From Pedobacter nototheniae (lineage in GTDB: Bacteria; Bacteroidota; Bacteroidia; Sphingobacteriales; Sphingobacteriaceae), in contig NZ_RQRS01000031.1 of NCBI RefSeq assembly GCF_004335085.1, positions 1 to 62,307 of the forward strand: 62,307 nucleotides of DNA, read 5' to 3'. The notes below the pieces were generated by a model. That model had not been told where the DNA came from. It saw nothing but the letters and a program-made list of their open reading frames with translations, and searched no databases. Of this stretch, positions 1 through 8,646 are shown piece by piece (position 1 is the stretch's first letter; the number at the start of each line of letters is the position of its first letter). Both the position numbers and the translations under genes were made by a program.

Positions 1-2
1 GG

Positions 3-95
3 TACAATAGGAAAAGAAGACATTCGGCACTTGATTACAGAACCCCAGTTCAGGTTGAAAGAGCAATGCTGAAAAATAAAACAGAAGCGGCATAA
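3..95 (+). CDS. IS3-family transposase (OrfB integrase), C-terminal end only
   Basis: Reading from base 3 gives about 30 residues ending in a stop at 93-95. They begin YNRKRRHSALDYRTPVQVE, the typical last segment of the DDE integrase core of IS3-family OrfB proteins, where the tract Tyr-Asn-x-x-Arg-x-His-x-x-Leu follows the catalytic region. The rest of the gene lies outside the window to the left, so intactness cannot be judged. It marks this edge as the border of an insertion sequence. I could not identify the terminal inverted repeat with confidence in the AT-rich DNA that follows. Family assignment is from the recognisable motif; the exact IS group is not known. Confidence 0.8.
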   Translation, partial: YNRKRRHSALDYRTPVQVERAMLKNKTEAA

Positions 96-210
96 AATGT
101 CTCCACTTTTATATTGCAATTCCAGTAGCAACTCCAACTATTGATATATAGGGCGATTAGGATTGCGGAACGCAATGCCCGCGAATGGTTAAGGTGTTGA
201 TAAACGTTCA

Positions 211-234
211 CGGCCTTGATGCCGGCCTTTTTTT
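211..234 (+). terminator. Possible intrinsic terminator downstream of the IS remnant
   Basis: A GC-rich hairpin (CGGCC, short loop, GCCGG) is followed by seven T residues. It lies about 120 bases after the transposase stop. The remaining bases between 96 and 464 hold no convincing gene; a 57-codon plus-strand frame from 311 has no recognisable features and partly overlaps the minus-strand gene. Confidence 0.45.
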
Positions 235-464
235 AGAGAATTTAAGTGAATAGCAGGATAGGGAACCAGGCGAGCAGGATACACTTATCCGTCAATTAGA
301 AACGGTTTTTATGAAACGACAAGTAAATTCAGGACGGTATGCCGCAGTTAGGAATTATCCGAAAAGTGGCCACGCATTGCTGACCAAAATGGCTTTTCGT
401 ATAAGCGTCCTATCTGATGCCGCATTTGATTGTGGCCAGTACCAGATAAAACCAGCGATGCTAA

Positions 465-1124
465 TTATTTTAACAAATCTCTGATTTGTTGCAAGTCAAA
501 ATCCAACTTCTGGCCAGATGGAAGTTTTTCATTCTCCTTATCCATCAGATCCTGGATCTTCTGCAGGGAATTTTTCATGCTTGCTTTTGACTTTTGCTCA
601 TATTCTATGAATCTCTGGTGTTCTAAACTTGTTAGGGTGGTGGTTAAACGAAATATTCCGGTGAACAACTCTATGAATGCAATGGTCATCCGGGCATCCT
701 GCTCTCCGTCTAGGGTGTTGACCGTTTCGTACCATTCCCTGAAATTTTTATGAATATGCCCACCGACCTTATTTCTAACATCCATTACGGTGGTTTTAAT
801 TTTGAACTTGCGGACAAATACTTTTTCTTCTGCATTGATTTCATTCAGGATAGGCTCAAGTTCAGGATACCTGGTCGAAACCAATGACCGCAGAAATTGC
901 TTATGAGCACTATAAGTTTCATATGCTTCATAAACGGTTAAATTAGCCTGTCGGTTAAAATATAGATGCTGCAGCTTAATTTTGCACAGATACATCTGAC
1001 TGGTAATAATGCTAAGGTCCGTGGAAGCAATAATGAACAGTGCCTGTAGCTGGTACAGATTTTTAACTGAAGTAAAATCCTGACCGGTCTTGATATCCTG
1101 TTCAAGTATTTCAAATTTTTCCAT
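465..1124 (-). CDS. Hypothetical protein, possibly 5'-truncated by a nonsense codon
   Basis: A 219-residue soluble, charged, probably helical protein that I do not recognise. It has no signal peptide or membrane segment. The same reading frame continues upstream of the ATG at 1124: about 27 more plausible codons (around LHQACLETCEHHAGELDL), then a TGA at 1206-1208, then twelve more codons back to an ATG at 1244. The natural protein may therefore have started at 1244 and have been broken by the TGA next to a run of seven T, with translation now restarting at 1124. The ATG at 1244 overlaps the stop of a 60-codon frame (TAATG), the pattern of a coupled operon. Being next to an IS end and in gene-poor DNA, this could be decaying material. 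Function unknown. Confidence 0.5.
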   Translation of the reverse strand: MEKFEILEQDIKTGQDFTSVKNLYQLQALFIIASTDLSIITSQMYLCKIKLQHLYFNRQANLTVYEAYETYSAHKQFLRSLVSTRYPELEPILNEINAEEKVFVRKFKIKTTVMDVRNKVGGHIHKNFREWYETVNTLDGEQDARMTIAFIELFTGIFRLTTTLTSLEHQRFIEYEQKSKASMKNSLQKIQDLMDKENEKLPSGQKLDFDLQQIRDLLK

Positions 1125-1243
1125 GTCGGTCAGCCATTTGTGTATCAGATCCAGTTCCCCGGCATGATGTTCACAGGTTTCCAGACAGGCCTGATGAAGT
1201 TTTTTTCAGACTGCATCCGTCGGGATGTTTAAAAAGTCTTCCA

Positions 1244-1426
1244 TTATAACAGTTGTTTTGACAATGCGAAATTCAATAGTACAGTATCGCTGAGAGGATC
1301 TGAAACATCCCGGCGAAGCACTTTCGTTTTATGTTCAACAAATCTTTGCAACCCACATGCTTTGCTGCTTAAGGATCTATGGAAAGATGCTGGCGAAACA
1401 CCGGGTGTCCTTTTACTGACTTTCAT
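1244..1426 (-). CDS. Possible small basic protein or gene remnant
   Basis: A 60-codon minus-strand frame coding for a basic, Ser-rich peptide with no recognisable domain. The only supporting evidence is positional: its TAA overlaps an ATG in the frame of the next gene downstream (TAATG at 1242-1246), as in translationally coupled pairs. It could equally be a chance frame in degraded sequence. Confidence 0.2.
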   Translation of the reverse strand: MKVSKRTPGVSPASFHRSLSSKACGLQRFVEHKTKVLRRDVSDPLSDTVLLNFALSKQLL

Positions 1427-2335
1427 ACCTCAAGGTAATCATTTCAAAATATCAACCGAAGAAAAGTGCTTCTTTCTCGAATACGAGAGATTGAACGTCG
1501 TTTGAGTAGTCATATAGTTATATACCCTTCACCAGGTAGTAACTTTCTGCTTTTTTTAGCACAATAAAATTTAATAGATCAACCCTAGTAGGCAGTCTAT
1601 GATTAAATACGATACTAATGCAGTTAAGGTCCCTGGTAGTGATTTTATAAAAATTTACGTTAAGATCCGCAATTAAGTTCCGGAATCAAATTTGACTTAG
1701 GAATATTTGGATCCATTTCCATCATCTTGGCTCTTAGATCGGCTAAACGCGTCAGAAAAAGAGAGGACATCTGAATGAAATGCGAACCAAAACCGCAAAT
1801 CAGAAATAAGATCATGTTTAAAAAAAAAACAAGATTTTATCCCTCAAATTTTGTTTTATCACACTAAATTTTTACCATTGTTATACAATCCGGCAACAAG
1901 AAAATCACCCAATTTTTGTTTGACACTTTTTGATTTTAATATACTGATTATCAGTTAGTTCTACTTTCTGTATCGGTAAGTAATCTTTTTGCTTTTAGTA
2001 CGTAAATCCCACTTAACCCATTAAAGTTAAGTGGGATTTATTTTTATCAAGAATTTTAATCTATTCTTTTGAAAAGTAGAACTCATGCGTTTTCGGGAGA
2101 ATGTTTCCCTAATGTTTCAAACTTTTTGGTTTATAATGCCCTTTCTTATATTAAAATAAATCAGCTATTTACGAATATAGATTTGAAAGCCTCGAATATT
2201 GGTTGGTAGATATCAAATATCAATTCACTTTTGTGTGATATATTATTTAATCCGAGTTTTATCATGAAATGAATGAACTATAGATATCCTAAACTTCTAA
2301 AACATTTAATTATTTACTCTTTAAAAAACAAAATT
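1427..2335. other. Gene-poor intergenic stretch
   Basis: About 900 bases with no frame that looks coding. The only clear structure is the terminator-like hairpin at 2003-2047. The perfect palindrome ACTGATTATCAGT lies at about 1943-1955, upstream of that hairpin. No tRNA-like structure was seen. Confidence 0.6.
2003..2047 (+). terminator. Strong terminator hairpin without an obvious upstream gene
   Basis: TAAATCCCACTTAA at 2003-2016 pairs perfectly with 2027-2040 around a ten-base loop, followed by TTTTT. No coding frame lies upstream on the plus strand for more than 500 bases. It may end a short unannotated transcript or be the relic of one. Confidence 0.6.
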
Positions 2336-2668
2336 ATGAAACATTTATTTATCGCATTAATATGCACAATTATTGGGTTTAGCGCTTTTGCAGCTGATCG
2401 TGCTCCAAAAAAAGATTTACCTGTTGTAACAAAGATTGAAGTTAAAACCACTTCAAATGTGAACACATACATTACTAAAAATAATAAGAAAAGCAAGTTC
2501 TTTCGCATTCAACGCAGTTTTACATTTACCGATTTTTGTGGTGGAACTTATATAATTTATGTTTCTGCACCTAATGGTACCTCATACAACTCAATGGGCG
2601 CAACGGCAATCAATGCATTTACAAGTAATTTCGATAATGGTGGATGTTTTCACCATGAAAATATTTAA
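2336..2668 (+). CDS. Small secreted hypothetical protein
   Basis: I chose the ATG at 2336 because it begins a textbook signal peptide (MKHLFIALICTIIGFSAFA, cleavage expected near residues 19-20). The 21 codons upstream in frame look like untranslated leader. The mature part is about 90 residues, Lys-rich at first, then aromatic and Gly/Asn-rich, with two Cys (near FCGGTY and NGGCFHH) that could form a disulfide in the periplasm or outside. No family recognised. A perfect 11-bp terminator stem follows about 90 bases after the stop, so it appears to be a single-gene transcript. Confidence 0.6.
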   Translation: MKHLFIALICTIIGFSAFAADRAPKKDLPVVTKIEVKTTSNVNTYITKNNKKSKFFRIQRSFTFTDFCGGTYIIYVSAPNGTSYNSMGATAINAFTSNFDNGGCFHHENI

Positions 2669-2760
2669 CAATTAATCTAGTTTAAAGGTGTTTTTTAGCT
2701 GCTTTTTGGATAATCTAAATCGCATAACCATACTTGATGAAGATTGTTTTTCATTTCAAA

Positions 2761-2790
2761 TTAACCCCAGGAATTTCTACCTGGGGTTAA
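2761..2790. terminator. Terminator after the small secreted protein gene
   Basis: TTAACCCCAGG and CCTGGGGTTAA form a perfect 11-bp stem around an eight-base loop. The T-tract afterwards is weak (TCATTT). Confidence 0.7.
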
Positions 2791-2878
2791 TCATTTGCTC
2801 ATAATTGAATAGATTGGTTATTACCTGAAGAATATTTTTATTGCAAGTGTATTATTAAACTTAAATAAATAAACAGCT

Positions 2879-2987
2879 ATGAAAGCATCTTTAGAGACAG
2901 GTAAAATTTTAAATAAATAAAACAATTATGAATCAATTACGTTTAATATTTGAGAGCGTTAATTTAGATGAGCGGGAAGAGCCTTAG
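2879..2987 (+). other. Two tiny reading frames ahead of a terminator (leader peptide or peptide-gene relic)
   Basis: An ATG at 2879 opens a 13-codon frame (MKASLETGKILNK, stop at 2918-2920). Seven bases later an ATG at 2928 opens a 19-codon frame whose TAG at 2985-2987 lies in the loop of the terminator at 2971-3007. The first peptide resembles the start of the double-glycine leaders common on Bacteroidota bacteriocin-like peptides (Gly-Lys-x-Leu-x-Lys), but the Gly-Gly and core are missing. The overlap of the second frame with the hairpin is also the geometry of a translational attenuator for the oxidoreductase gene at 3095. Either reading is speculative. Confidence 0.3.
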
Positions 2988-3010
2988 GTTTTTCCCGCTT
3001 TCTTTTTTTG
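2971..3010 (+). terminator. Intrinsic terminator or attenuator upstream of the LLM oxidoreductase gene
   Basis: AGCGGGAA at 2971-2978 pairs with TTCCCGCT at 2992-2999, followed by a T-rich tract to about 3009. It ends about 85 bases before the ATG at 3095 and overlaps a 19-codon frame. Confidence 0.75.
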
Positions 3011-3094
3011 GTTAATACTTTGTTTGGTTATGACTAAGCCGTGACCTCTACGCAACGACCGTATTATTACATTTGGAAGTAAATCATTGAATTA

Positions 3095-4117
3095 ATGAAG
3101 ATAATAGGATTTTTATCATTTGGGCACTGGTCTAACCATCCCTCATACCAAACCCGAACCGCAGCCGATACCTTATTACAATCTATCGATTTAGCTGTTG
3201 CAGCAGAAGAAATAGGTGTAGATGGTGCTTATTTCAGGGTTCATCATTTTGCTCGACAATTGGCATCACCATTTCCTTTGCTTGCCGCAATTGGTGCAAA
3301 AACCAATAAAATAGAAATTGGAACAGGCGTTATTGATATGCGTTATGAAAACCCTTTGTACATGGTTGAAGATGCTGGTGCTGCCGATTTAATTTCTGAA
3401 GGCAGGTTACAATTGGGTATCAGTAGAGGTTCGCCGGAGCAAGTTATTGATGGCTGGCGCAAATTTGGCTATCAACCTGCTAATGGAGAAACTGACGCAG
3501 ATATGGGCCGCCAAAAAGCATTAGAATTTTTAGATAAATTAAGTGGAGATGGTTTTGCACAGCCAAATCCTAATCCCATGTTCCCTAATCCCCCGGGTTT
3601 GTTACGGCTTGAACCTTTTTCTGAAGGATTGAGAGAACGCATTTGGTGGGGTGCTGCATCTAATACAACAGCAGTTTGGGCAGCAGAAAATGGTATGCAT
3701 TTGCAAAGTTCTACATTAAAAATGGACGAAAGTGGTAAACCTTTTCACATTCAGCAGGCAGAACAAATTAGGTTGTATAAGGAAGCATGGAAAAAAGCAG
3801 GCCATCAACGCGAAGCAAGAGTTTCGGTAAGTCGTTCTATTTTTGCATTGGTAAGTGATGAAGATAGATATTACTTCGGTCAGCAAGGGAAGGGATCCGA
3901 TAGTTTTGGCTATATTGAACCTGAAAAACGAGCGGTTTTCGGTAAAAGTTATGCAGCCGAACCCGATCAACTTATCAAGGAATTAGCAGAAGATGAGGCT
4001 ATACAAGAAGCGGATACACTACTGCTAACTATACCAAATACTTTAGGCGTTGATTACAATATTCATGTACTCTCCTCTATTTTAGAACATGTAGCTCCTG
4101 CATTGGGTTGGCGTTAA
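3095..4117 (+). CDS. LLM-class flavin-dependent oxidoreductase
   Basis: A 340-residue bacterial luciferase-like monooxygenase, a TIM-barrel FMN or F420-dependent oxidoreductase of the cytosol. Seen in sequence: the N-terminal strand ending IGFLSFGHW, the conserved EEIGVDGAYFRVHHF segment, IEIGTGVIDMRYENPLYMVEDAGAAD (flavin and barrel-core region) and LISEGRLQLGISRGSPEQV, the usual glycine-rich phosphate-binding stretch. Length is normal for the family. The substrate cannot be told from sequence. It is followed after 27 bases by the DUF6958-like gene and then a DNA glycosylase-like gene, a plausible three-gene transcript. A terminator with a tiny overlapping frame sits just upstream. Confidence 0.88.
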   Translation: MKIIGFLSFGHWSNHPSYQTRTAADTLLQSIDLAVAAEEIGVDGAYFRVHHFARQLASPFPLLAAIGAKTNKIEIGTGVIDMRYENPLYMVEDAGAADLISEGRLQLGISRGSPEQVIDGWRKFGYQPANGETDADMGRQKALEFLDKLSGDGFAQPNPNPMFPNPPGLLRLEPFSEGLRERIWWGAASNTTAVWAAENGMHLQSSTLKMDESGKPFHIQQAEQIRLYKEAWKKAGHQREARVSVSRSIFALVSDEDRYYFGQQGKGSDSFGYIEPEKRAVFGKSYAAEPDQLIKELAEDEAIQEADTLLLTIPNTLGVDYNIHVLSSILEHVAPALGWR

Positions 4118-4144
4118 TGGTTTATTTATCTTAAATTTTTATAC

Positions 4145-4432
4145 TTGAAAATAGCAACCTTTCAAACACTTCATCCCGATTTGGCTAAAACTAATAAGGT
4201 GATTTCCATTGAAAAATATGAGCAGATTAAAGAAGCTTTATTAGTGATTTTGGCCGTGCTTCCATTAACGCATACCGAATTAATGGAAGCACTATACCAA
4301 AAGGTTAAAGATAGTTTTGTTGGTGGGGTACAGTGGTATGGAGAAGTAGTTAAGCTTGATTTGGAAGCAAGAAAACTGATTGAAAGGACTAACGATAAGC
4401 CGCAGAAATACAGATTAGTTTCAAAGATATAA
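4145..4432 (+). CDS. DUF6958-family small protein
   Basis: A 95-residue cytosolic protein starting at a TTG (4145); no ATG or GTG gives the conserved N-terminus. It resembles the family annotated DUF6958, recognised by the run TLHPD-x-x-KTNK near the start and by HTELMEAL and VQWYGEVVKLDLEARKLIER towards the end. The latter half looks like a winged-helix fold of the kind used for DNA binding or protein contact, but function is not established. It sits between the oxidoreductase and the glycosylase-like gene, eight bases from the latter, so co-transcription is likely. Confidence 0.65.
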   Translation: MKIATFQTLHPDLAKTNKVISIEKYEQIKEALLVILAVLPLTHTELMEALYQKVKDSFVGGVQWYGEVVKLDLEARKLIERTNDKPQKYRLVSKI

Positions 4433-4440
4433 TTAGTGCA

Positions 4441-5634
4441 ATGGAGCCTATAAAAATAACTCTATCTCAAGCCAGAAAAATAATTATTGAAGCAGCCGGA
4501 CTTGCCCGGCCTGCTCAGTTTGGCTTAGGGATAGAGGCTGTTTATAAACTTATAACACATTTGGGCTTTGTGCAACTGGATACCAATTATGTTGTGGAGC
4601 GTGCTCATCATCATGTTATGTTTGCTCGAATACCCGACTATGAATTGGGCTGGCTAGCCGAGCTTGTAGAAGATGGACTTATATTTGAATATTTTAGTTC
4701 TGATGCGGGTTTTATCCCTGTTGAAGATTTCCGTTTCTCGTTACCAATAAAGGAGGCTTTTAAAACACAGGGGAATGCTTTGAGTAAGCCTGTTGAAATT
4801 TTGATGAAGCAGATTATGGATCGCGTGGAACGGGATGGGGCAGTAAAAGTTGGAGACTTTGATAACGATAGATTAGAAGCAAGTTCTGGTTGGTGGGATT
4901 GGCGTCCATCTAAGGTTGCGCTTGAAAGACTTTATCTGGAGGGAAAACTCATGATTAGTCGGGATGAAAAGTTTCATAAAAGTTATGATTTGCCACTAAA
5001 TCTACTGCCACAGCAAACTGATTTAACAATGCCAACGGCAGAAGAATTTGCACGTTTTATTATTCGTCGTACTTTAAAAGCACTCGGGATTTCTACTATA
5101 AAAGAAATGGCTTGGCGGGCAAGAAGGGTTAAGGGAAATTTAGTTAAAACGGAGATCGAAAAAATGTTGCAGCTTGGAGAAGTTAGGCTGGTAAACGTGG
5201 ATAATTTGAAAGGTCCGTTTTATATGCTCGCTGAACAAAACCTAAATACTGAGCTTTCAGGTGATGTATTTATCCTTTCGCCGTTTGATATTATAAATGT
5301 TTTCAGACACCGTTTACGTGAGTTTTTTAATTTCAATTACCAGATAGAATGTTTTGTGCCGGCACAAAAACGTTTGTATGGTTATTTTTCTCTTCCTGTA
5401 TTATCTGGCGAAACATTTATTGCAAGAATGGATGCCAAAGCAGATCGTAAAAAGAAATTACTGATTGTTCATAATATACATTTTGAAGATATTACAATCG
5501 GAGAGGCTGTGCTTGAAAATTTTATATCCTCCTTAAAAGCATTTATTGAATTTAACCAATGCAGAAATATTGTTTTCAGTAAATCAAATAATGAGCATTA
5601 CCTCGATGTGATCCGTAAGGGTTTTTTCGAATAG
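4441..5634 (+). CDS. YcaQ/AlkX-like winged-helix DNA glycosylase family protein
   Basis: A 397-residue member of the HTH_42 superfamily, which includes E. coli YcaQ (AlkX) and Streptomyces AlkZ, glycosylases that excise bulky alkylated bases and unhook interstrand crosslinks. The superfamily's catalytic motif is Gln-x-Asp or Gln-x-Gln; here Gln45-Leu46-Asp47 in GFVQLDTNYVVERAHHH matches the AlkX-type Q-x-D. Also seen are the conserved HHHVMFAR-x-P-x-Y stretch, WWDWRPSK near residues 156-163, and a C-terminal LSPFD segment. The protein is soluble and of typical length. Its start is eight bases after the previous gene's stop. The activity is inferred from the family; the substrate is not known. 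Confidence 0.85.
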   Translation: MEPIKITLSQARKIIIEAAGLARPAQFGLGIEAVYKLITHLGFVQLDTNYVVERAHHHVMFARIPDYELGWLAELVEDGLIFEYFSSDAGFIPVEDFRFSLPIKEAFKTQGNALSKPVEILMKQIMDRVERDGAVKVGDFDNDRLEASSGWWDWRPSKVALERLYLEGKLMISRDEKFHKSYDLPLNLLPQQTDLTMPTAEEFARFIIRRTLKALGISTIKEMAWRARRVKGNLVKTEIEKMLQLGEVRLVNVDNLKGPFYMLAEQNLNTELSGDVFILSPFDIINVFRHRLREFFNFNYQIECFVPAQKRLYGYFSLPVLSGETFIARMDAKADRKKKLLIVHNIHFEDITIGEAVLENFISSLKAFIEFNQCRNIVFSKSNNEHYLDVIRKGFFE

Positions 5635-5670
5635 GTTTTTCTGATAACTTGATAATATATCAGTCTTCAA

Positions 5671-7008
5671 TTACTCACATGGTCCATTTTGTTCATCTAT
5701 ACGTTTAAGTATATAAGATAAAACAATGGTGTAAGCCACGTATGTTACAAATACAAAAAAACCGAGTTGTAATGCAGAGTTATTCGCGGTAACTGTTTTA
5801 AGCGTATCATTTTCCATATTAAGCCCCGAAAGCTGACTCTTTAAAATGCCATTAAGCCCGATATAAGTCATTGCAATACCAACCACCATAACATCTGCCA
5901 TATCCCATTTGCCCAAATCGAAAGCTAGAAAGCGCAATATTTTCTGACTGCCAAAAAGATGACCACAAGATACATGAATCCCCCTTGCTACAATACGCAA
6001 TAGCGGAAGCACAATTACAAAAACAAGCAGTAATGCACCCACCAGTACAGCATCAGGCTTTGGCTGCTCAATCAACGTACCTATAATGCCAAGGATACTT
6101 TTACTTTGAAAAAAGAGGACTTGGTTGGTAAAAGCAATCTTATCACCTAACAAAGCAAATTCCAGTGTTTGTATACGGGCATCAACTTCTATAATTGGCG
6201 ATGTAACGCCTACGGTAAGTAATATTGCCGCAAATAATAACGACATAATAAATAAAGGGACGTGTAGTTGCACCTTTTTTCTTAAAAAAAGCCATAGCGT
6301 TAAAGCAATAGCAACGCAGCCCAACATGCCAAGTGCAAACTGTAGATTCGCCTTTTTAATCTCTGCCAGCCTATTATTTACAAGACTATCAAAAGCCTTC
6401 GCATTTTTTACATGGTATTTATGATAAATATTTTGCTCAACTGTTGTAATCGTGGTATCGGTGCTATCGTAAGTTTGTGCTTCAAGCTCATCTACCTTGC
6501 TTGCAGCTATGCCCTTTAAACGGTTTAAACTGGTTGGACTCGTTATTTTAGCTACAATTGTTTTTGCAAAAGAAGGTACCTGTGCATGTAATTCATCAAT
6601 ATCAACGAAGCTTTTAAAAGCCAGTTTTTTAAGTTTTCCACCGAGGCTTTTCTGAGGTTTGGTTACTTCTGATACTGCTTTATTTACCAAACCATGAAGT
6701 TCTTTTTCAACTTCTTTTCGCATTTCTACTTTTTGCTTTGCCGTTAATTTAAAGCCACTTACTCTACGATCTACAACATGTGATATTTTTTCGCCCCATT
6801 TATCAACGGAGAATATACCGAAAGTAATGTTGTTGGATAAACTGTAATCTTCTTTAATATGTTTCTGCTCAACAGAAAGCTGACGAAAATTGTACCCAAA
6901 ATAAGCTTCGCCGAATAAAAGAACACTCAACGCGGCAATAAGCAAAATAGGAGCAAGCCTACTTTTTTTTGTAGATATATTGGAGGTGATATTTGTTGTA
7001 GTTGCCAT
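5671..7008 (-). CDS. PqiA-like (paraquat-inducible protein A family) membrane protein, copy 2
   Basis: A 445-residue inner-membrane protein: one N-terminal membrane segment (residues about 18-36), a long charged periplasmic or cytosolic helical region (about 40-220), then a membrane domain of about four helices (about 222-435). The C-terminal membrane half carries the PqiA-type segments around LGKWDMADVMVVGIAMTYIGL. PqiA in enterobacteria works with the MCE protein PqiB in lipid transport between membranes and envelope stress. No MCE partner lies nearby. The extended soluble region between helices 1 and 2 is longer than in classical PqiA. It lies 31 bases behind a paralogue of the same layout, so the two are probably co-transcribed. 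Confidence 0.75.
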   Translation of the reverse strand: MATTTNITSNISTKKSRLAPILLIAALSVLLFGEAYFGYNFRQLSVEQKHIKEDYSLSNNITFGIFSVDKWGEKISHVVDRRVSGFKLTAKQKVEMRKEVEKELHGLVNKAVSEVTKPQKSLGGKLKKLAFKSFVDIDELHAQVPSFAKTIVAKITSPTSLNRLKGIAASKVDELEAQTYDSTDTTITTVEQNIYHKYHVKNAKAFDSLVNNRLAEIKKANLQFALGMLGCVAIALTLWLFLRKKVQLHVPLFIMSLLFAAILLTVGVTSPIIEVDARIQTLEFALLGDKIAFTNQVLFFQSKSILGIIGTLIEQPKPDAVLVGALLLVFVIVLPLLRIVARGIHVSCGHLFGSQKILRFLAFDLGKWDMADVMVVGIAMTYIGLNGILKSQLSGLNMENDTLKTVTANNSALQLGFFVFVTYVAYTIVLSYILKRIDEQNGPCE

Positions 7009-7039
7009 AATAATTAATCAACAGCTTAAATGAAATGGT

Positions 7040-8365
7040 TTAATGTGCATCATGCGGTGTAATAAATTTCAATATTGTAGATAGAATGAGCCCATAAAGC
7101 ACAAAACTGATGAAAATAATATAACCTGGTTGCAAGGCTGTATTGTTGGTTGTTAAAATTGTGAGTGAGTCATTTTTGATATTAAGTGCCTGAAGCTGAC
7201 CTTCTAATAATCCATTTAAACCTATATATGCCATCAAAACAGCAATCACAATTACATCAGCCATGCTCCACTTGCCAGATTGAAATGCAAAATATTTAAT
7301 AATGCCATTCTCCGCCAATCGTTTATTACCCAAAAGGTGAATCCCGGTTGAACTGAGTTTAACAACAGGAAAAAGAATACTGAAAACTAATATGAGTACA
7401 CCCACCAATATGGAATCTACTCCAGGTTGACTAATCAATACGCTAACCACATCCATAATGCTCTTACTTTGAAAAAACAACACCTGATCTTTAAACATCA
7501 CATGCTCTCCAAGCAATACAAAATCCAACGATCGGATCCGTGCATCTACCTCTATCATCGATGCCGTTAGCCCAACAGCCAATAATATGAATGCAAAAAA
7601 TAAGGACATTACAAAAAGGGTAACATGCAAATCCCTGCGTTTACGCAAGCCCCACCAAAAACCTAACACTACAACTACGCAGCCTAACATTATGAAAGAA
7701 TACCGATAGGTTTTTACACGAATATCAGCAAGCGACGCCACTAATTTTTTGTTCAGCAAATCAATAGATGTTACCTGATATTTTTTGTACATCATTTTAA
7801 TTGCCGCGGCATTTGCAACAAATGCACTATCCTGTTTTTCTTCATTAGCAATTTCATTAAACTCGCCAATGGCCATTTTACTTAATTGCTTTTTATTTTT
7901 TGGATTATCTACCTCAGCAATAATTTTTTTTGCAAAGTTTGGTACTTGCGCCTTAATACTATCGGAGTTTACGAAGTTTTTAATTGCAAATTTCTGTATT
8001 TTACCACTCAGCGTTTTTTTTGGTTTATTTACAAGGGCTTCGGCCTTATTAATGAGTGCAACCAGTACTTCTTCAACCTCCGTTTGCAATACTTTTTTTT
8101 GCTTTCTGGTCATTTTTAAATTGCCCACCTGTTTATGTACAATTTTAGATACCTTATCTTTCCATTGCTGCACAGAAAACAAACCATAAGTAATGTTATT
8201 CACATCCGAATAATCTTCTTTAATACGTTCTTGATGGTCGGAAAGCTCATGTAGCCTAAAACCAAAGTAACCCTCAGTACCTAGTAAAAGGGCAAGAGCC
8301 AGTATTAGTAGAAATTTAGGAAGAAAAGACTTGCGCTCCCTTATATATTTTTCTTGTGTTTCCAA
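7040..8365 (-). CDS. PqiA-like (paraquat-inducible protein A family) membrane protein, copy 1
   Basis: A 441-residue paralogue of the next gene downstream, with the same architecture: N-terminal helix (about 15-32), conserved EGYFGFRLHELSDHQERIKEDYSDVNNITYGLFSV stretch, charged region to about 220, and a four-helix membrane domain with SGKWSMADVIVIAVLMAYIGLNGLL. Shared blocks such as ERIKEDYS, VNNITYG, VDARIRSLDF and DQVLFFQSKSI show a tandem duplication with considerable divergence. Likely inner membrane. Function unproven; the family link is to envelope lipid trafficking. The first gene of the pair, with its promoter presumably in 8366-8450. Confidence 0.75.
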   Translation of the reverse strand: METQEKYIRERKSFLPKFLLILALALLLGTEGYFGFRLHELSDHQERIKEDYSDVNNITYGLFSVQQWKDKVSKIVHKQVGNLKMTRKQKKVLQTEVEEVLVALINKAEALVNKPKKTLSGKIQKFAIKNFVNSDSIKAQVPNFAKKIIAEVDNPKNKKQLSKMAIGEFNEIANEEKQDSAFVANAAAIKMMYKKYQVTSIDLLNKKLVASLADIRVKTYRYSFIMLGCVVVVLGFWWGLRKRRDLHVTLFVMSLFFAFILLAVGLTASMIEVDARIRSLDFVLLGEHVMFKDQVLFFQSKSIMDVVSVLISQPGVDSILVGVLILVFSILFPVVKLSSTGIHLLGNKRLAENGIIKYFAFQSGKWSMADVIVIAVLMAYIGLNGLLEGQLQALNIKNDSLTILTTNNTALQPGYIIFISFVLYGLILSTILKFITPHDAH

Positions 8366-8646
8366 GCCGATTAATTTAAATGGTTATGCAAATTGATAAC
8401 TATATTAGTTTGGTATTGCCAGATAAAACCAAAAACAAGTGCAAAAGGTTTTAAAAGGAAATAAAATAGTTTTATATAACGGTTTTTCAAGTAATAGTTA
8501 TGTAATTGCTATGCAGAAAGGAGTCCCCAGCACTCATTTTTACTTTCTATTTTTAATATTTTTTTATAAAAAAATAGATTTTAAGTGTTTTAATACTTTC
8601 TTCTGTGGGAGAAATAACTTATTGTTGCATAAATAAATTATCACTC

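Noticed and set aside
8439..8636. 65-codon plus-strand frame before the PLD-like gene
   Set aside because: Low-complexity Phe/Lys translation of AT-rich DNA, no signal peptide logic, and it overlaps the likely leader of the next gene.
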